A stretch of 36,713 nt of DNA from Crocinitomicaceae bacterium. Lineage in GTDB: Bacteria > Bacteroidota > Bacteroidia > Flavobacteriales_D > Crocinitomicaceae. The stretch lies in NCBI GenBank assembly GCA_029247685.1, contig JAQWKT010000002.1, forward strand, positions 1-36,713, in the 5' to 3' direction. The notes under the pieces were generated by a model. It was not told where the DNA came from, ran no database searches, and worked only from the letters and a program-made list of their open reading frames with translations. The translations under genes and the position numbers were made by a program. Of this stretch, positions 25,497 through 33,507 are shown one piece after another (position 1 is the stretch's first letter; each line of letters starts with the position of its first letter).

Positions 25497-26314
25497 ATCG
25501 TGGTCAACTTATCTCAGAAATAAAAAAGAAACAAAGTTTTTTATGCGTGGGCTTAGATCCAGATTTAAACAAAATCCCCGCCCATCTTTTAAAAGAAGAA
25601 GATCCTTTATTTGCTTTTAATAAAGCAATTATTGATGCAACTAGAAAATTTGTCGTTGCCTACAAACCTAATCTTGCCTTTTATGAATGTCATGGGCCAA
25701 AAGGATGGGAGTCTTTTCAAAAAACAGTGGACTACATAGGAGATGATATTTTATGCATCGCAGATGCAAAACGAGGCGATATAGGAAATACTTCGTCTTA
25801 TTATGCAAAAACATTTTTTGAAACCTATAACTGTGATGCCATTACCGTTGCTCCATACATGGGAGAAGATAGTGTTCAACCTTTTTTGAATTTTGAAAAC
25901 AAATGGGTTGCCCTACTAGCACTTAATTCAAATAAGGGAGCAAATGATTTTCAATTTATCAAAAATCAAGAAGGAGAACATCTCTTTGAACAAGTAATAA
26001 TAAAAAGTAAAAAATGGGGAAATGAAGACAACTTAATGTTTGTTGTGGGAGCCACAAGACCTGAATACATGAGCCTTGTTAGAAAACACGCTCCTAATCA
26101 TTTTTTACTCGTTCCAGGAGTGGGGGCACAAGGGGGAAGTTTAAGCGATATTTCTGAAGTTGGATGGAATGATGATTGTGGATTATTAATTAATTCCTCT
26201 CGATCCATTATCTATGCCTCTAATAAAGACGATTTTGCAAAATGTGCAGGAATGGAAGCCTTAAGGATGCAAGCAGAAATGAAGGAAATTGGCCTTAAAA
26301 AAGGCTTGTTTTAA
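25493..26314 (+). CDS. pyrF: Orotidine 5'-phosphate decarboxylase
   Basis: PyrF makes UMP from OMP, the last step of pyrimidine synthesis. The 273-residue protein belongs to the longer type 2 form: [14 protein letters not shown] (16-29), YKPNLAFYE (57-65) and the catalytic tetrad region [14 protein letters not shown] (89-102, with D91, K93, D96), then [14 protein letters not shown] and VPGVGAQGG for phosphate binding. The start overlaps the prfA stop (ATGA), so translation is coupled. A small hairpin (GCCTT/AAGGC, 26292-26305) followed by TTGTTTT covers the last codons and may help terminate. Confidence 0.95.
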   Translation: MNRGQLISEIKKKQSFLCVGLDPDLNKIPAHLLKEEDPLFAFNKAIIDATRKFVVAYKPNLAFYECHGPKGWESFQKTVDYIGDDILCIADAKRGDIGNTSSYYAKTFFETYNCDAITVAPYMGEDSVQPFLNFENKWVALLALNSNKGANDFQFIKNQEGEHLFEQVIIKSKKWGNEDNLMFVVGATRPEYMSLVRKHAPNHFLLVPGVGAQGGSLSDISEVGWNDDCGLLINSSRSIIYASNKDDFAKCAGMEALRMQAEMKEIGLKKGLF

Positions 26315-26328
26315 GCTCTCAAATATCG

Positions 26329-27930
26329 TTAATTCGTTTTCACAAATTTTATGGAATAATATGGCGTTTGAATAAAATAAACATTCGGCGAAAAATTTGA
26401 TAAATCAATTATTTTTGACCCCTGTGGAAGATCGCCTTGCAGCATTATTTTTCCTAAAGTTGAAACAATCTTAAACGCCTGCGCATTCGCGCTTTCATTT
26501 TCAATAGTTACATAATCTTGAGCTGGATTTGGATGTATTTTTATTTCATTAGTAAAGTCTAATGATGCATTTGAATTTAAATTATTCATTGTTTTTTTAA
26601 ATATCCATGCGTTGTTGGTTGAAATATTGCTATTTGGATCAAAGCCTCCAAAATAAAGAGCCTCTTCAAAAGGAGATTTCACATAACATCTTGTTGCCAC
26701 TAAAGGGGAATCATTGCCTCCAATGGCCCCATTTATCTCTTCAAGTGTATAATTTAAATTAGCATCTCTTTTTGCAAACATTGCACCTCTGTAATACGAA
26801 TTCCAAATTGGACATTGCCCCGTAACTAACGACTCAAAACCTAAAATATGATAAGATTCATTGCTAATTGGATTTTCATATAAATAGAACTCATTGTATG
26901 CCCCAAGAAGATAATCCACATTAATTCCTGGTAAATAATTTTCCATGAGCGTGGCTATCTTTTCCTCGAATACCCGATTAAATGTCCCAGAAGCAGTTGG
27001 GTCAAGACGATACACAATGCCTTTTGATTGCCCATTTGGGCACCACATTAATAATAGAGATTCATTTGTTCCATTGGGATTGGCAACGGTAGTTAGTCCC
27101 CTAACTCCACCAACTGCTGAATTGATGTTTGCCGACAAATCTGCAAAATCATGACAAATAGAATATGTTGGCGAAAAGCCATTGTTTCTTTTGTAAATTT
27201 TATTTCCCGAAGAAAGGTATAGTTCTCCATTTGCTATTGCCATTCCTAAAGGCCTAACACTTACCTGGCCTAGCTCTGGAATCTGTGACCACTGAATTTT
27301 TCCAAATAAACTTGCCTTATATGTGCCAACAAAAACACCATATGTTCCAACTGTCAAGAAAATCTTTTCAATCCCTGTTACTGGGTCTGTATATACCAAC
27401 AAATCTCTTATGGAATAACTTTCACCGGATGGCAAAGGACCTTGAAAGATCAAGCTCTCTTCCCAAGAACCACTTTGGTCATTTTTAACAAACGCTTTTG
27501 CAGAAACTTGACTAGTTAGGTAATTTGGAGAATACCCAGCGGTGATTAATACCGTGTCTGGAGCAGATAAATTATTGCCAAAAGAATCCTTGGTAAATAT
27601 TACTTGTTTTAAGACTTCGGGTCTTAAAAAACTTGCCCCTAAGTTAAAATCCTCTTTCCAAGGCATGTTTTTTCCTGACAAACTGATTATTTGACCCCAT
27701 CCGTTGGACGGATTACTTCCTCCATACCAAATATTGGATGCGTCTTGCCAATATCCAACAGAAGCATATACTTTGTTTTTATGACTAAGCAAGTTCATTA
27801 TTTCTGAACCTCCTAAAAAATTGCCATTTATATCAAAATCCCCTGCGGAAAAAGATTTTTCCCAAGTTTGAGAAAAGCTACTAAAAAATGAAAGGAAGAA
27901 AATTAAACTCGGTATTATTTTGCAAATCAT
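26329..27930 (-). CDS. Secreted protein with T9SS type A sorting domain
   Basis: A 533-residue protein with a signal peptide (1-20, FFSSFSQ). The large middle part of repeated beta-rich segments is rich in Gly, Asn and Tyr (for example KVYASVGYWQDASNIWYGGS, LTVGTYGVFVGTYKASLFG, LAIANGELYLSSGNKIYKR). It is likely a beta-propeller similar to Kelch- or sorting-domain-linked propellers. The last 75 residues are a type A Por-secretion tail (KIHPNPAQDYVTIEN, FKIVSTLGKIM, IDLSNFSPNVYFIQ). It should be exported by Sec and then by the type IX system, with the tail removed. Function unknown. It converges on pyrF with a 14-nt gap. Confidence 0.85.
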   Translation of the reverse strand: MICKIIPSLIFFLSFFSSFSQTWEKSFSAGDFDINGNFLGGSEIMNLLSHKNKVYASVGYWQDASNIWYGGSNPSNGWGQIISLSGKNMPWKEDFNLGASFLRPEVLKQVIFTKDSFGNNLSAPDTVLITAGYSPNYLTSQVSAKAFVKNDQSGSWEESLIFQGPLPSGESYSIRDLLVYTDPVTGIEKIFLTVGTYGVFVGTYKASLFGKIQWSQIPELGQVSVRPLGMAIANGELYLSSGNKIYKRNNGFSPTYSICHDFADLSANINSAVGGVRGLTTVANPNGTNESLLLMWCPNGQSKGIVYRLDPTASGTFNRVFEEKIATLMENYLPGINVDYLLGAYNEFYLYENPISNESYHILGFESLVTGQCPIWNSYYRGAMFAKRDANLNYTLEEINGAIGGNDSPLVATRCYVKSPFEEALYFGGFDPNSNISTNNAWIFKKTMNNLNSNASLDFTNEIKIHPNPAQDYVTIENESANAQAFKIVSTLGKIMLQGDLPQGSKIIDLSNFSPNVYFIQTPYYSIKFVKTN

Positions 27931-28023
27931 GTTATAAATTTAGGATAAGACAACACAACACAAAAAAGGTTGGGATAAATACGGATAATTATCTATATAA
28001 TTAGGTTGTAAAGACTCTTTAAA

Positions 28024-28554
28024 TTATTTTAAGTCAATGGAATCAATTGTTAATTTAAAGTCTTCTTCTTTTTTGTTGGCAATTAAAAAAGCGATTTCCT
28101 CAATTGTATTGTGAGAAAAGTTTGGTTGATTTAATTTTCCACCTCTGAAAGAAGGAAACATCTCTTTAACTGGAATAACAATTTCTTCCCAATCTCCTGA
28201 AGTTTGAAATGTCGTTATGTAGGAATAATAATTTTCTTTGTTGTTTTTAATTCGAAACTGGTACTTTTTTCCATCGCCTTTAATCTTTAGGATAACTTTG
28301 GATTTTTTAGACGCTTTAACGTCTAAACTAGAGAATCGAACGGAGGAAAAACCACCATTATTTCGCGTGGAAACATGTCCATGAAATATGGCATGGCCTT
28401 CGGATGACAAATCAAAAGAGCCTTTTGAGAGCCCACCCATTACGCCATCGTTGATGACTCTCCAATCTTTAATGTTTGAAGATTTATTAAAATCAAAAAT
28501 AGTTTCTTGCTGCATGCTAATAAATGATAGTAGAATATAAACTATATAAATCAT
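28024..28554 (-). CDS. CIA30-family protein
   Basis: The 176-residue protein carries the CIA30 (complex I intermediate-associated protein 30) beta-sandwich. Blocks are IFDFNKSSNIKDWRVINDGVMGGLSKG (19-45), FHGHVSTRNNGGFSSVRF (57-74), YSYITTFQTSGDWEEIVIPV (109-128) and FPSFRGGKLN, each typical of the family. Residues 1-14 form a short hydrophobic start, possibly a signal peptide; a start at the internal Met 14 would remove it. In mitochondria CIA30 helps assemble complex I. Bacterial homologues are mostly uncharacterised and often periplasmic or associated with carbohydrate-binding folds. It stands alone between two unrelated minus-strand genes. Confidence 0.85.
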   Translation of the reverse strand: MIYIVYILLSFISMQQETIFDFNKSSNIKDWRVINDGVMGGLSKGSFDLSSEGHAIFHGHVSTRNNGGFSSVRFSSLDVKASKKSKVILKIKGDGKKYQFRIKNNKENYYSYITTFQTSGDWEEIVIPVKEMFPSFRGGKLNQPNFSHNTIEEIAFLIANKKEEDFKLTIDSIDLK

Positions 28555-28662
28555 AAACGTTGAACATCTAAAATTTAAAATAGTTCATTTTGATTGTATA
28601 AGTCAAAAAAACTATTGATCCAATTTGGGATTTAATATCTAAAAGAATAAAAAAACATTTTT

Positions 28663-29298
28663 TTAATGCCAATCAACTTTACCACTAGCCAGATTGTAAA
28701 CTCCACCAACAATAATTATCTCATTACTTTCTTCAAGAGAACTTAAAATGGGACTCATTTCACGAATTTTGTCAATTGTCTGAGAAACATTTTCTTTAAT
28801 TGCAGCATTAACAAATGTAGTATTTCCACTATCGTGTGGTCCAGAAACAACACTTTTAACGGCGTTAACAGAAGGCGATATATTACTTAACAATGACGTT
28901 ATATTTCCTAATTCAACATTATCACAAGCAGCTTTTACAGCTCCACATCCTTCATGGCCAAGGACAACAATAACTTTGCTTCCTGCAACTTTACAAGCAT
29001 ATTCCATACTAGCAACTATGTCTGTATTAGCAAAATTACCCGCTACCCTTGCAACAAAAATATCTCCGAGTGCTTGATCAAAAACTTGTTCAACTACAAC
29101 TCTTGAATCAATACATGATAATACAATTGCATGAGGGTTTTGACCTGATTCACTATCGGTTCTTAAACTTGTAATATCAATGTCATTGAATAAAGCATTC
29201 ACATACCTTTGATTTCCATTTTTTAATTCATTTAATGCATCATTTGGAGTAAGTGACTGTTGTTGATCTTTAGATAAAATTTTGTTTTTTATTGACAT
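28663..29298 (-). CDS. Beta-class carbonic anhydrase
   Basis: It interconverts CO2 and bicarbonate. The 211-residue protein has the zinc ligands C62, H115 and C118 (VLSCIDSRVVVEQVF, VVLGHEGCGAV) and the Asp64-Arg66 pair of open-form beta enzymes. GDIFVARVAGNFANTD (78-93) is the standard active-site strand. The end IIVGGVYNLASGKVDW is typical. No signal peptide is visible, so it acts in the cytoplasm. No SulP transporter or other partner gene lies next to it. The 313-nt upstream region holds a solitary promoter element that might give it a long leader. Confidence 0.95.
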   Translation of the reverse strand: MSIKNKILSKDQQQSLTPNDALNELKNGNQRYVNALFNDIDITSLRTDSESGQNPHAIVLSCIDSRVVVEQVFDQALGDIFVARVAGNFANTDIVASMEYACKVAGSKVIVVLGHEGCGAVKAACDNVELGNITSLLSNISPSVNAVKSVVSGPHDSGNTTFVNAAIKENVSQTIDKIREMSPILSSLEESNEIIIVGGVYNLASGKVDWH

Positions 29299-29611
29299 TT
29301 TTCAGAAGATTTAGTAATTACTTTATTTTACAATAATTAAATATAACAAAATACTTTTAAAAATGATAGTAATGCTATTATATAAAATAACGTTGATTAC
29401 TTAACAGAGTGTTATTTTTTTAAAAAAAATTATAGAAACCAAGGGAGAGGAAAATCCAAAACAAGCCTTTTATTCAAAAAAATAAAAAACCCAACCATCC
29501 TATTTTTTTAAACCACTTTTTAAATGATTTTTTTCACTCATTCTGCGAGATTGAATGGCAAAGTTATGCACTTAATTGAAATAAAAATGCTAGAATGTAT
29601 ATCTAGTAAAA
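29299..29611. other. Gene-poor region upstream of the carbonic anhydrase
   Basis: This 313-nt stretch has no ORF of ordinary size. On the minus strand it holds a perfect TAnnTTTG element (TAACTTTG, 29566-29559). About 30 nt later comes a 13-codon ORF (starts ATG AGT GAA), and then an A/U-only hairpin-like stretch near 29480-29520. It also contains a weak hairpin at 29590-29606 (CTAGA/TCTAG) that may terminate the small lipoprotein gene. It may encode a small RNA or be the leader of the carbonic anhydrase. Confidence 0.4.
29559..29566 (-). promoter_or_regulatory. Orphan -7 element TAACTTTG
   Basis: A perfect TAnnTTTG on the minus strand, with no gene start for 260 nt downstream. No clear -33 TTG upstream. 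Confidence 0.35.
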
Positions 29612-29758
29612 CTATTTAATTGCTAAATCTTGATTTTGATCCATTTGAATCTCTTGTCCATAAGCATCACATCCTGCAGTTCTATTAACCCCACAAGAAA
29701 TTAAGCTTCCAACCAATATCATCGCCACCAATAGTAAGTAAATCTTATTTTGTCTCAT
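29612..29758 (-). CDS. 48-residue lipoprotein, copy A (unknown family)
   Basis: ATG 29758 to TAG 29612. The precursor is a lipoprotein: basic start MRQNKIY, hydrophobic core and lipobox LISC with lipid Cys 22. The mature lipopeptide has just 27 residues (CGVNRTAGCDAYGQEIQMDQ and then NQDLAIK) and a second Cys at position 9 of the mature chain. Copy B, 169 nt upstream, shares 22 of these 27 residues but only 12 of the 21 signal residues. This difference supports selection on the mature peptide and so real translation. Family and function not recognised. No clear promoter was found; a weak hairpin lies at 29590-29606 after the stop. Confidence 0.75.
   Translation of the reverse strand: MRQNKIYLLLVAMILVGSLISCGVNRTAGCDAYGQEIQMDQNQDLAIK
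29645..29677. repeat. 33-nt perfect direct repeat, copy 1
   Basis: Identical to 29960-29992 over 33 nt. It encodes the AGCDAYGQEIQ core of both small lipoproteins (minus strand). Copies are 315 nt apart. Confidence 0.9.
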
Positions 29759-29886
29759 TGTTTGTTTGTTTCCTCAAAAATGATCTATTAAATAATAGAA
29801 TCCTAAAATAAGGAAGACTTATATGGCAATATACATGGAATACTGAATAAAAATATAAGTGATTATACGTAGATTAAGACAAAAAA

Positions 29887-29906
29887 AAGGCTCTAAAAAG
29901 AGCCTT
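29887..29906 (-). terminator. Bidirectional terminator after small lipoprotein copy B
   Basis: AAGGCTCT (29887-29894) pairs with AGAGCCTT (29899-29906) around AAAA, giving an 8-bp stem. A run of A lies before it and seven T soon after it. On the minus strand it ends copy B, whose stop is at 29927, before copy A begins. Confidence 0.85.
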
Positions 29907-29926
29907 AAGTTTTTTTGAATGCCTTC

Positions 29927-30073
29927 TTATTTAGAAGCGAGATCTTGATTTTGTTCAACTTGAATCTCTTGTCCATAAGCATCACATCCTGCCGTTCTTC
30001 CTGCTCCGCAAGAAATCAAAGTTCCTATTAAAATCATCCCGGCTAATACTAAATAAATTCTTGAAGTTTTCAT
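29927..30073 (-). CDS. 48-residue lipoprotein, copy B (unknown family)
   Basis: ATG 30073 to TAA 29927; 48 codons, the same length as copy A. Start MKTSRIYLVLAGMILIG, lipobox LISC, lipid Cys 22, then the 27-residue mature chain CGAGRTAGCDAYGQEIQVEQ and NQDLASK. It has its own promoter with both elements (30130-30160) and its own terminator (29887-29906), which make it a complete one-gene unit. The promoter and terminator support it being a real gene rather than chance. Function not recognised; two Cys (one lipidated, one free) and a Gln/Asn/Glu-rich tail are the visible traits. Confidence 0.8.
   Translation of the reverse strand: MKTSRIYLVLAGMILIGTLISCGAGRTAGCDAYGQEIQVEQNQDLASK
29960..29992. 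repeat. 33-nt perfect direct repeat, copy 2
   Basis: Second copy of the repeat at 29645-29677. It lies inside small lipoprotein copy B. Confidence 0.9.
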
Positions 30074-30129
30074 AATATCTTGTTGTTTGTGTTGGTCTTA
30101 ATTTTAACGGCAGATTAAATATAAGGTTA

Positions 30130-30160
30130 CAAATTTACAAAATTTTTCTTTGCAGACCAA
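30130..30160 (-). promoter_or_regulatory. Promoter of small lipoprotein copy B
   Basis: On the minus strand TTG (30160-30158), a 20-nt spacer and TAAATTTG (30137-30130) match the Bacteroidota consensus. It lies directly after the DUF5686 stop and gives a leader of about 50 nt. No Shine-Dalgarno is seen before the ATG. Confidence 0.65.
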
Positions 30161-30164
30161 CAAA

Positions 30165-32648
30165 TTAAAAGTTCCATTTCATGTTTCTATCATCTAAGAC
30201 GGCAAAGGATACCTTCCAGGTTGCCTGCGGTTTAAAATTATTTCCATATGATAAAACTCCATACACCCCAATCCGAAGTCTTCTTCTGGAAAATTTAAAA
30301 TTTCTTTCCAATCCAGACAAAATTTCATAATGTTGCCAATTGTGTTCTTTGACGTACAATGCAGCAGCTCCAAGAACAAGGCCTATTCTTGTTTTTTTCA
30401 TAAAAGGAATCTTATTTATAATGGCACCATTGTCGTGATGAACAAGATGAAATTCATAGGTGTAATCCTTGGTTGGTAATGTCGAATCAAGTCCTTGAAA
30501 AGAATATAGTGGATTTGAAAACCAAATAGGATCGCTTCTTCTTTGGTATTTATAATCGGGCTCTCTTAGATTGTTTGAACTTAAAAATTTTCCGACGGCC
30601 CCTCTATATGTGGTTGTTCCTAGAGTTCCTATTTTAAGCGTCTGCATAAAGCTAAACTCTAAATATTCATGATCAATATCGCTTCCAAATAAAGAAGGTA
30701 CTCCGCGTTCATAATTTAAATAAAAAGTAGGCCATGCGGACCCAAGAAGTACTTTTCTATTTGGTTCCCGCATGTATTTTTGCCGAGGCGTATAACTTAA
30801 AGAGGCCCTTGCTATAAACGCCTGATAAGATTCAAATTCATTTGGATCGGTATTTGGCAAATCTTCATCAAAAGCGGTTATAAACTCATAGCCATCTAAA
30901 CTTCTTCTTTCTGTAAACTCAGAATTAATGTCTAAATAAAGGCCGTTTAGTAATTCGTACTCTACGCCAAGAGACATGCTTGTCGCCTCTATAAAGTTTT
31001 CTCTTTTATAGATTTGAGTAATTGCATCATAGCCTCTTATCACATCAAAATCATGATTGACAGACCATTCCAGTGTGCCAAAATGAAATGGATCAAATCT
31101 AAAATCCCACCAACTATTTCCTTTTATATCTTTATTTAAAAACCCATATGTTAATTCGGTATACCCATCAAGCATTCTTTCATCTTTCCATTTTTTAAAA
31201 AAATAAAAACCTGGAGCTATTCTTGGACCAGCTATATATATAGGCCTTGCCATGGCGGCAAGGGAACTGATTTGCCACTGTGTTTTTTTTACTCTATTTC
31301 TGTGTTCCACCCCCCACCATAAAACTTTTAATGCGGTAACTTTATTGAAAACCGCATCTACCGAATCTAAGTATTCCTTTTTATTATGTGCATCCCGAAT
31401 GCTATCCTTCACAATAACAAATCGCTGTTCTTGAGGCGTAAGAGACATTTCTCTTTTTGCCGACCAAAATGCCGTATCTTTTTCATAAGCCTCTTGTTCT
31501 GTAACGGCTAATTCTGTTCCAAAAAATCGCTTTGCATACCTTGGATTAAAATTATAACCACTAAAAACAGCATTGGTGTAGCCAAATCTGTTTTCCCCTT
31601 TATATTTTACCCCATAAGATAATTCTTGTTTTTTGAGTATACAAAGAGTGTCCGAAGAAACATCAAATTCTTGAAGAATCGTAAAATAATCATACACTAA
31701 TAAGTTTCCTTTGTTTAAAGAAAATTCCATCTTTTTTATAAGCCATAAAGAATCTACCACATAAATATACCCCTGTAAAGTAGTAGTAGCAGTCCTTCGT
31801 GGTAATATTTTTATTTTATAAATTTTTTGTCCATCCTCTTCATATTTATCGGTCAATCGGTATTTATAGGAGAGTATCCCAGGGTTCGAAACAGGAGAAG
31901 AAATTGGATTTTGATGCAAATCGTCAAGCTGAAGTAAATTTTCAAAAAAATTAAAATTGGTTTTAACGGTTGTCGTGTAATACAAATTTCTGTCACTCCC
32001 TCTTAATTCATAGGCATTTCTAATTTCTTTGACTTTTTTAGGTGGAGCCCAATATCTTGTCGCCTGCAATTCTGCCATATTCATGTTATTTGCAAGGCTT
32101 TCGTTTTTTTCTTTATTTCTTGCAAAGGGATCTTCCATGCCAGATGGGTCTGCTGTTTCTTCTGATTTCTTTTTTCTTTTTTTTGATTGTTTTTTATTAA
32201 CGGTTTCACTTGCTTTAATATAGACATCTACCGAGTGGGGGTAATTCCAAAGATTTATTTTTTCTCGTTTCTTAACCACTTTTAGCATAATGTCTCTACC
32301 AGGGTTAAATCTTTTAGATTTCACGTCCACTTTTTCAATATCTAACATGGATGGAAAAAGTTGCACATTTCTACTCAATCCTCCTTCATTAACCGTGAGA
32401 TAAGACTCTCTTTGCTGAAATCCTCCAGCCTTATATATTAAATAATATTCACCCGGCATTAACCGCATTTCATAATTGCCATTTGCATCAGAAATTGTCC
32501 TAAGATCTGGAGCATTTTTGACAAACACCTTTGCAAAAGGAATAGGAGAATTTCGTTCATCCGAAATCAATCCTTTTACAAGAACTTGTGAAAAAATTGA
32601 ACTAGAGAAGAACAAAGCAAGAAAAACAAAGAATATATTAATTTTCAC
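30165..32648 (-). CDS. DUF5686/carboxypeptidase-regulatory-like outer-membrane protein
   Basis: With GTG 32648 as start, the 827-residue product begins with a normal signal peptide (KINIFFVFLALFFSSSIFSQ). The frame is open to an ATG at 32696, which would add 16 residues before it. A regulatory-like beta-sandwich follows (VLVKGLISDERNSPIPFAKV, ISDANGNYEMRLMPGEYYL). A Lys-rich linker with KKQSKKRKKKSEETAD is next. Then comes the DUF5686 region, with periplasmic beta-rich parts and a C-terminal barrel with many Tyr/Phe strands (LNYERGVPSLFG, LKIGTLGTTTYRGAVGKF) ending KWNF. It resembles the partial gene at 1-585. It is the last of a thyA-folA-small membrane protein-DUF5686 series. Substrate unknown. 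Confidence 0.85.
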   Translation of the reverse strand: MKINIFFVFLALFFSSSIFSQVLVKGLISDERNSPIPFAKVFVKNAPDLRTISDANGNYEMRLMPGEYYLIYKAGGFQQRESYLTVNEGGLSRNVQLFPSMLDIEKVDVKSKRFNPGRDIMLKVVKKREKINLWNYPHSVDVYIKASETVNKKQSKKRKKKSEETADPSGMEDPFARNKEKNESLANNMNMAELQATRYWAPPKKVKEIRNAYELRGSDRNLYYTTTVKTNFNFFENLLQLDDLHQNPISSPVSNPGILSYKYRLTDKYEEDGQKIYKIKILPRRTATTTLQGYIYVVDSLWLIKKMEFSLNKGNLLVYDYFTILQEFDVSSDTLCILKKQELSYGVKYKGENRFGYTNAVFSGYNFNPRYAKRFFGTELAVTEQEAYEKDTAFWSAKREMSLTPQEQRFVIVKDSIRDAHNKKEYLDSVDAVFNKVTALKVLWWGVEHRNRVKKTQWQISSLAAMARPIYIAGPRIAPGFYFFKKWKDERMLDGYTELTYGFLNKDIKGNSWWDFRFDPFHFGTLEWSVNHDFDVIRGYDAITQIYKRENFIEATSMSLGVEYELLNGLYLDINSEFTERRSLDGYEFITAFDEDLPNTDPNEFESYQAFIARASLSYTPRQKYMREPNRKVLLGSAWPTFYLNYERGVPSLFGSDIDHEYLEFSFMQTLKIGTLGTTTYRGAVGKFLSSNNLREPDYKYQRRSDPIWFSNPLYSFQGLDSTLPTKDYTYEFHLVHHDNGAIINKIPFMKKTRIGLVLGAAALYVKEHNWQHYEILSGLERNFKFSRRRLRIGVYGVLSYGNNFKPQATWKVSFAVLDDRNMKWNF

Positions 32649-32717
32649 TACAGAATAATCACTTAATTTATTAAACCACAACAAATAAAACGCCAAAAAT
32701 CACAAAAAGGTGCTTTT

Positions 32718-32948
32718 TTATTTTTTTATTTCTTCGGCAGCTTTTTCCGCAAGAAATTTTTGATGTGCAATCATTCTTCTCATCATCCATCTTTTAAGAA
32801 AAAACATCATTAATGTTACAAAAGGAATAAGATAATAATAAGCCCATCTATCAAAGCCTATGGTTATCGATTGATAAGTAACAATTAAAAAAGACACCAC
32901 CGAAAAAACAAACCAAAAAAACAAGGTTATTTTATTATAAAGTTGCAT
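32718..32948 (-). CDS. Small two-helix membrane protein
   Basis: A 76-residue protein with two hydrophobic helices (about 6-28 and 35-52). A basic segment, KRWMMRRMIAHQKFLAEKAA, follows, so the charged C-terminal tail should face the cytoplasm. It lies between folA (37 nt upstream) and the DUF5686 gene (21 nt downstream), and has its own promoter element at 32968-32975. No family was recognised. The Met/Arg-rich tail after the second helix suggests interaction with membrane lipid or a partner protein (inference). Confidence 0.7.
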   Translation of the reverse strand: MQLYNKITLFFWFVFSVVSFLIVTYQSITIGFDRWAYYYLIPFVTLMMFFLKRWMMRRMIAHQKFLAEKAAEEIKK

Positions 32949-32967
32949 ATTTATTTTTTTACTAAAA

Positions 32968-32975
32968 CAAAGGTA
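32968..32975 (-). promoter_or_regulatory. -7 element TACCTTTG between folA and the small membrane protein
   Basis: A perfect TAnnTTTG on the minus strand, 19 nt before the ATG at 32948. It suggests that the small membrane protein and DUF5686 genes can be expressed apart from thyA-folA. Confidence 0.5.
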
Positions 32976-32985
32976 TCATTTAAGT

Positions 32986-33498
32986 TTAATTACTCTTTTT
33001 TAGATATCGATAGACAGAAAATGAAGAGGCATGTTTTGCATCTTTTTCTTGCTTAAAAAGAAAGGTTTTATTCCATTTTGAAACATCAAAATCCGGAAAA
33101 AAAGTATCTGCACCATAAGTGGAGTTGACCTCTGTAATGTACATTTCTGAAATTATATCAAGGTCAAGTGCCTCTTTATATATTTGCCCTCCTCCTATAA
33201 TAAACACTTTTCTTTCTTTTTCATTTTTAAAAGATTCCACTGCATCATTTAACGAATGATAGACCTTACAATTTTGCGCTTGAAAAGATTTATTACGAGA
33301 AAGGATTACATTTTCTCTTCTATCTAAAGGGCGGTACTTTAGTGGGATGGAGTCGTAATTTTTTCTACCCATTATTACTACATGATCCAAGGTTGTTTCT
33401 CTAAAAAAACGCATGTCTTTGGGCAAGTGCCACATAAGGTCGTTATTTCGCCCTATTCCACGATCATTATCCATTGCTACTATTAATGAAATATACAT
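32986..33498 (-). CDS. folA: Dihydrofolate reductase
   Basis: DHFR regenerates tetrahydrofolate with NADPH. The 170-residue protein has VAMDNDRGIGRNNDLMWHLP (7-26) with the catalytic acid D28 in PKDMRFF. VVIMGRKNYDSIP (40-52) and VFIIGGGQIYKEAL (97-110) form the NADPH site, and the end has YRYLKK. Chromosomal DHFR type, normal length. It lies 9 nt downstream of thyA; coupling of the two is logical, since thymidylate synthase oxidises the folate that DHFR reduces. Confidence 0.97.
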   Translation of the reverse strand: MYISLIVAMDNDRGIGRNNDLMWHLPKDMRFFRETTLDHVVIMGRKNYDSIPLKYRPLDRRENVILSRNKSFQAQNCKVYHSLNDAVESFKNEKERKVFIIGGGQIYKEALDLDIISEMYITEVNSTYGADTFFPDFDVSKWNKTFLFKQEKDAKHASSFSVYRYLKKSN

Positions 33499-33507
33499 CG
33501 CTATTAT

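Noticed and set aside
26329..27930. Small plus-strand ORFs (26945-27154, 27285-27488) inside the T9SS type A gene
   Set aside because: They are antisense to a gene with signal peptide and sorting domain and show no coding pattern of their own.
29645..29992. The 33-nt repeat pair as a mini CRISPR or mobile-element end
   Set aside because: There are just two copies, 315 nt apart, both lying in frame within the two small lipoprotein genes, so gene duplication explains them.
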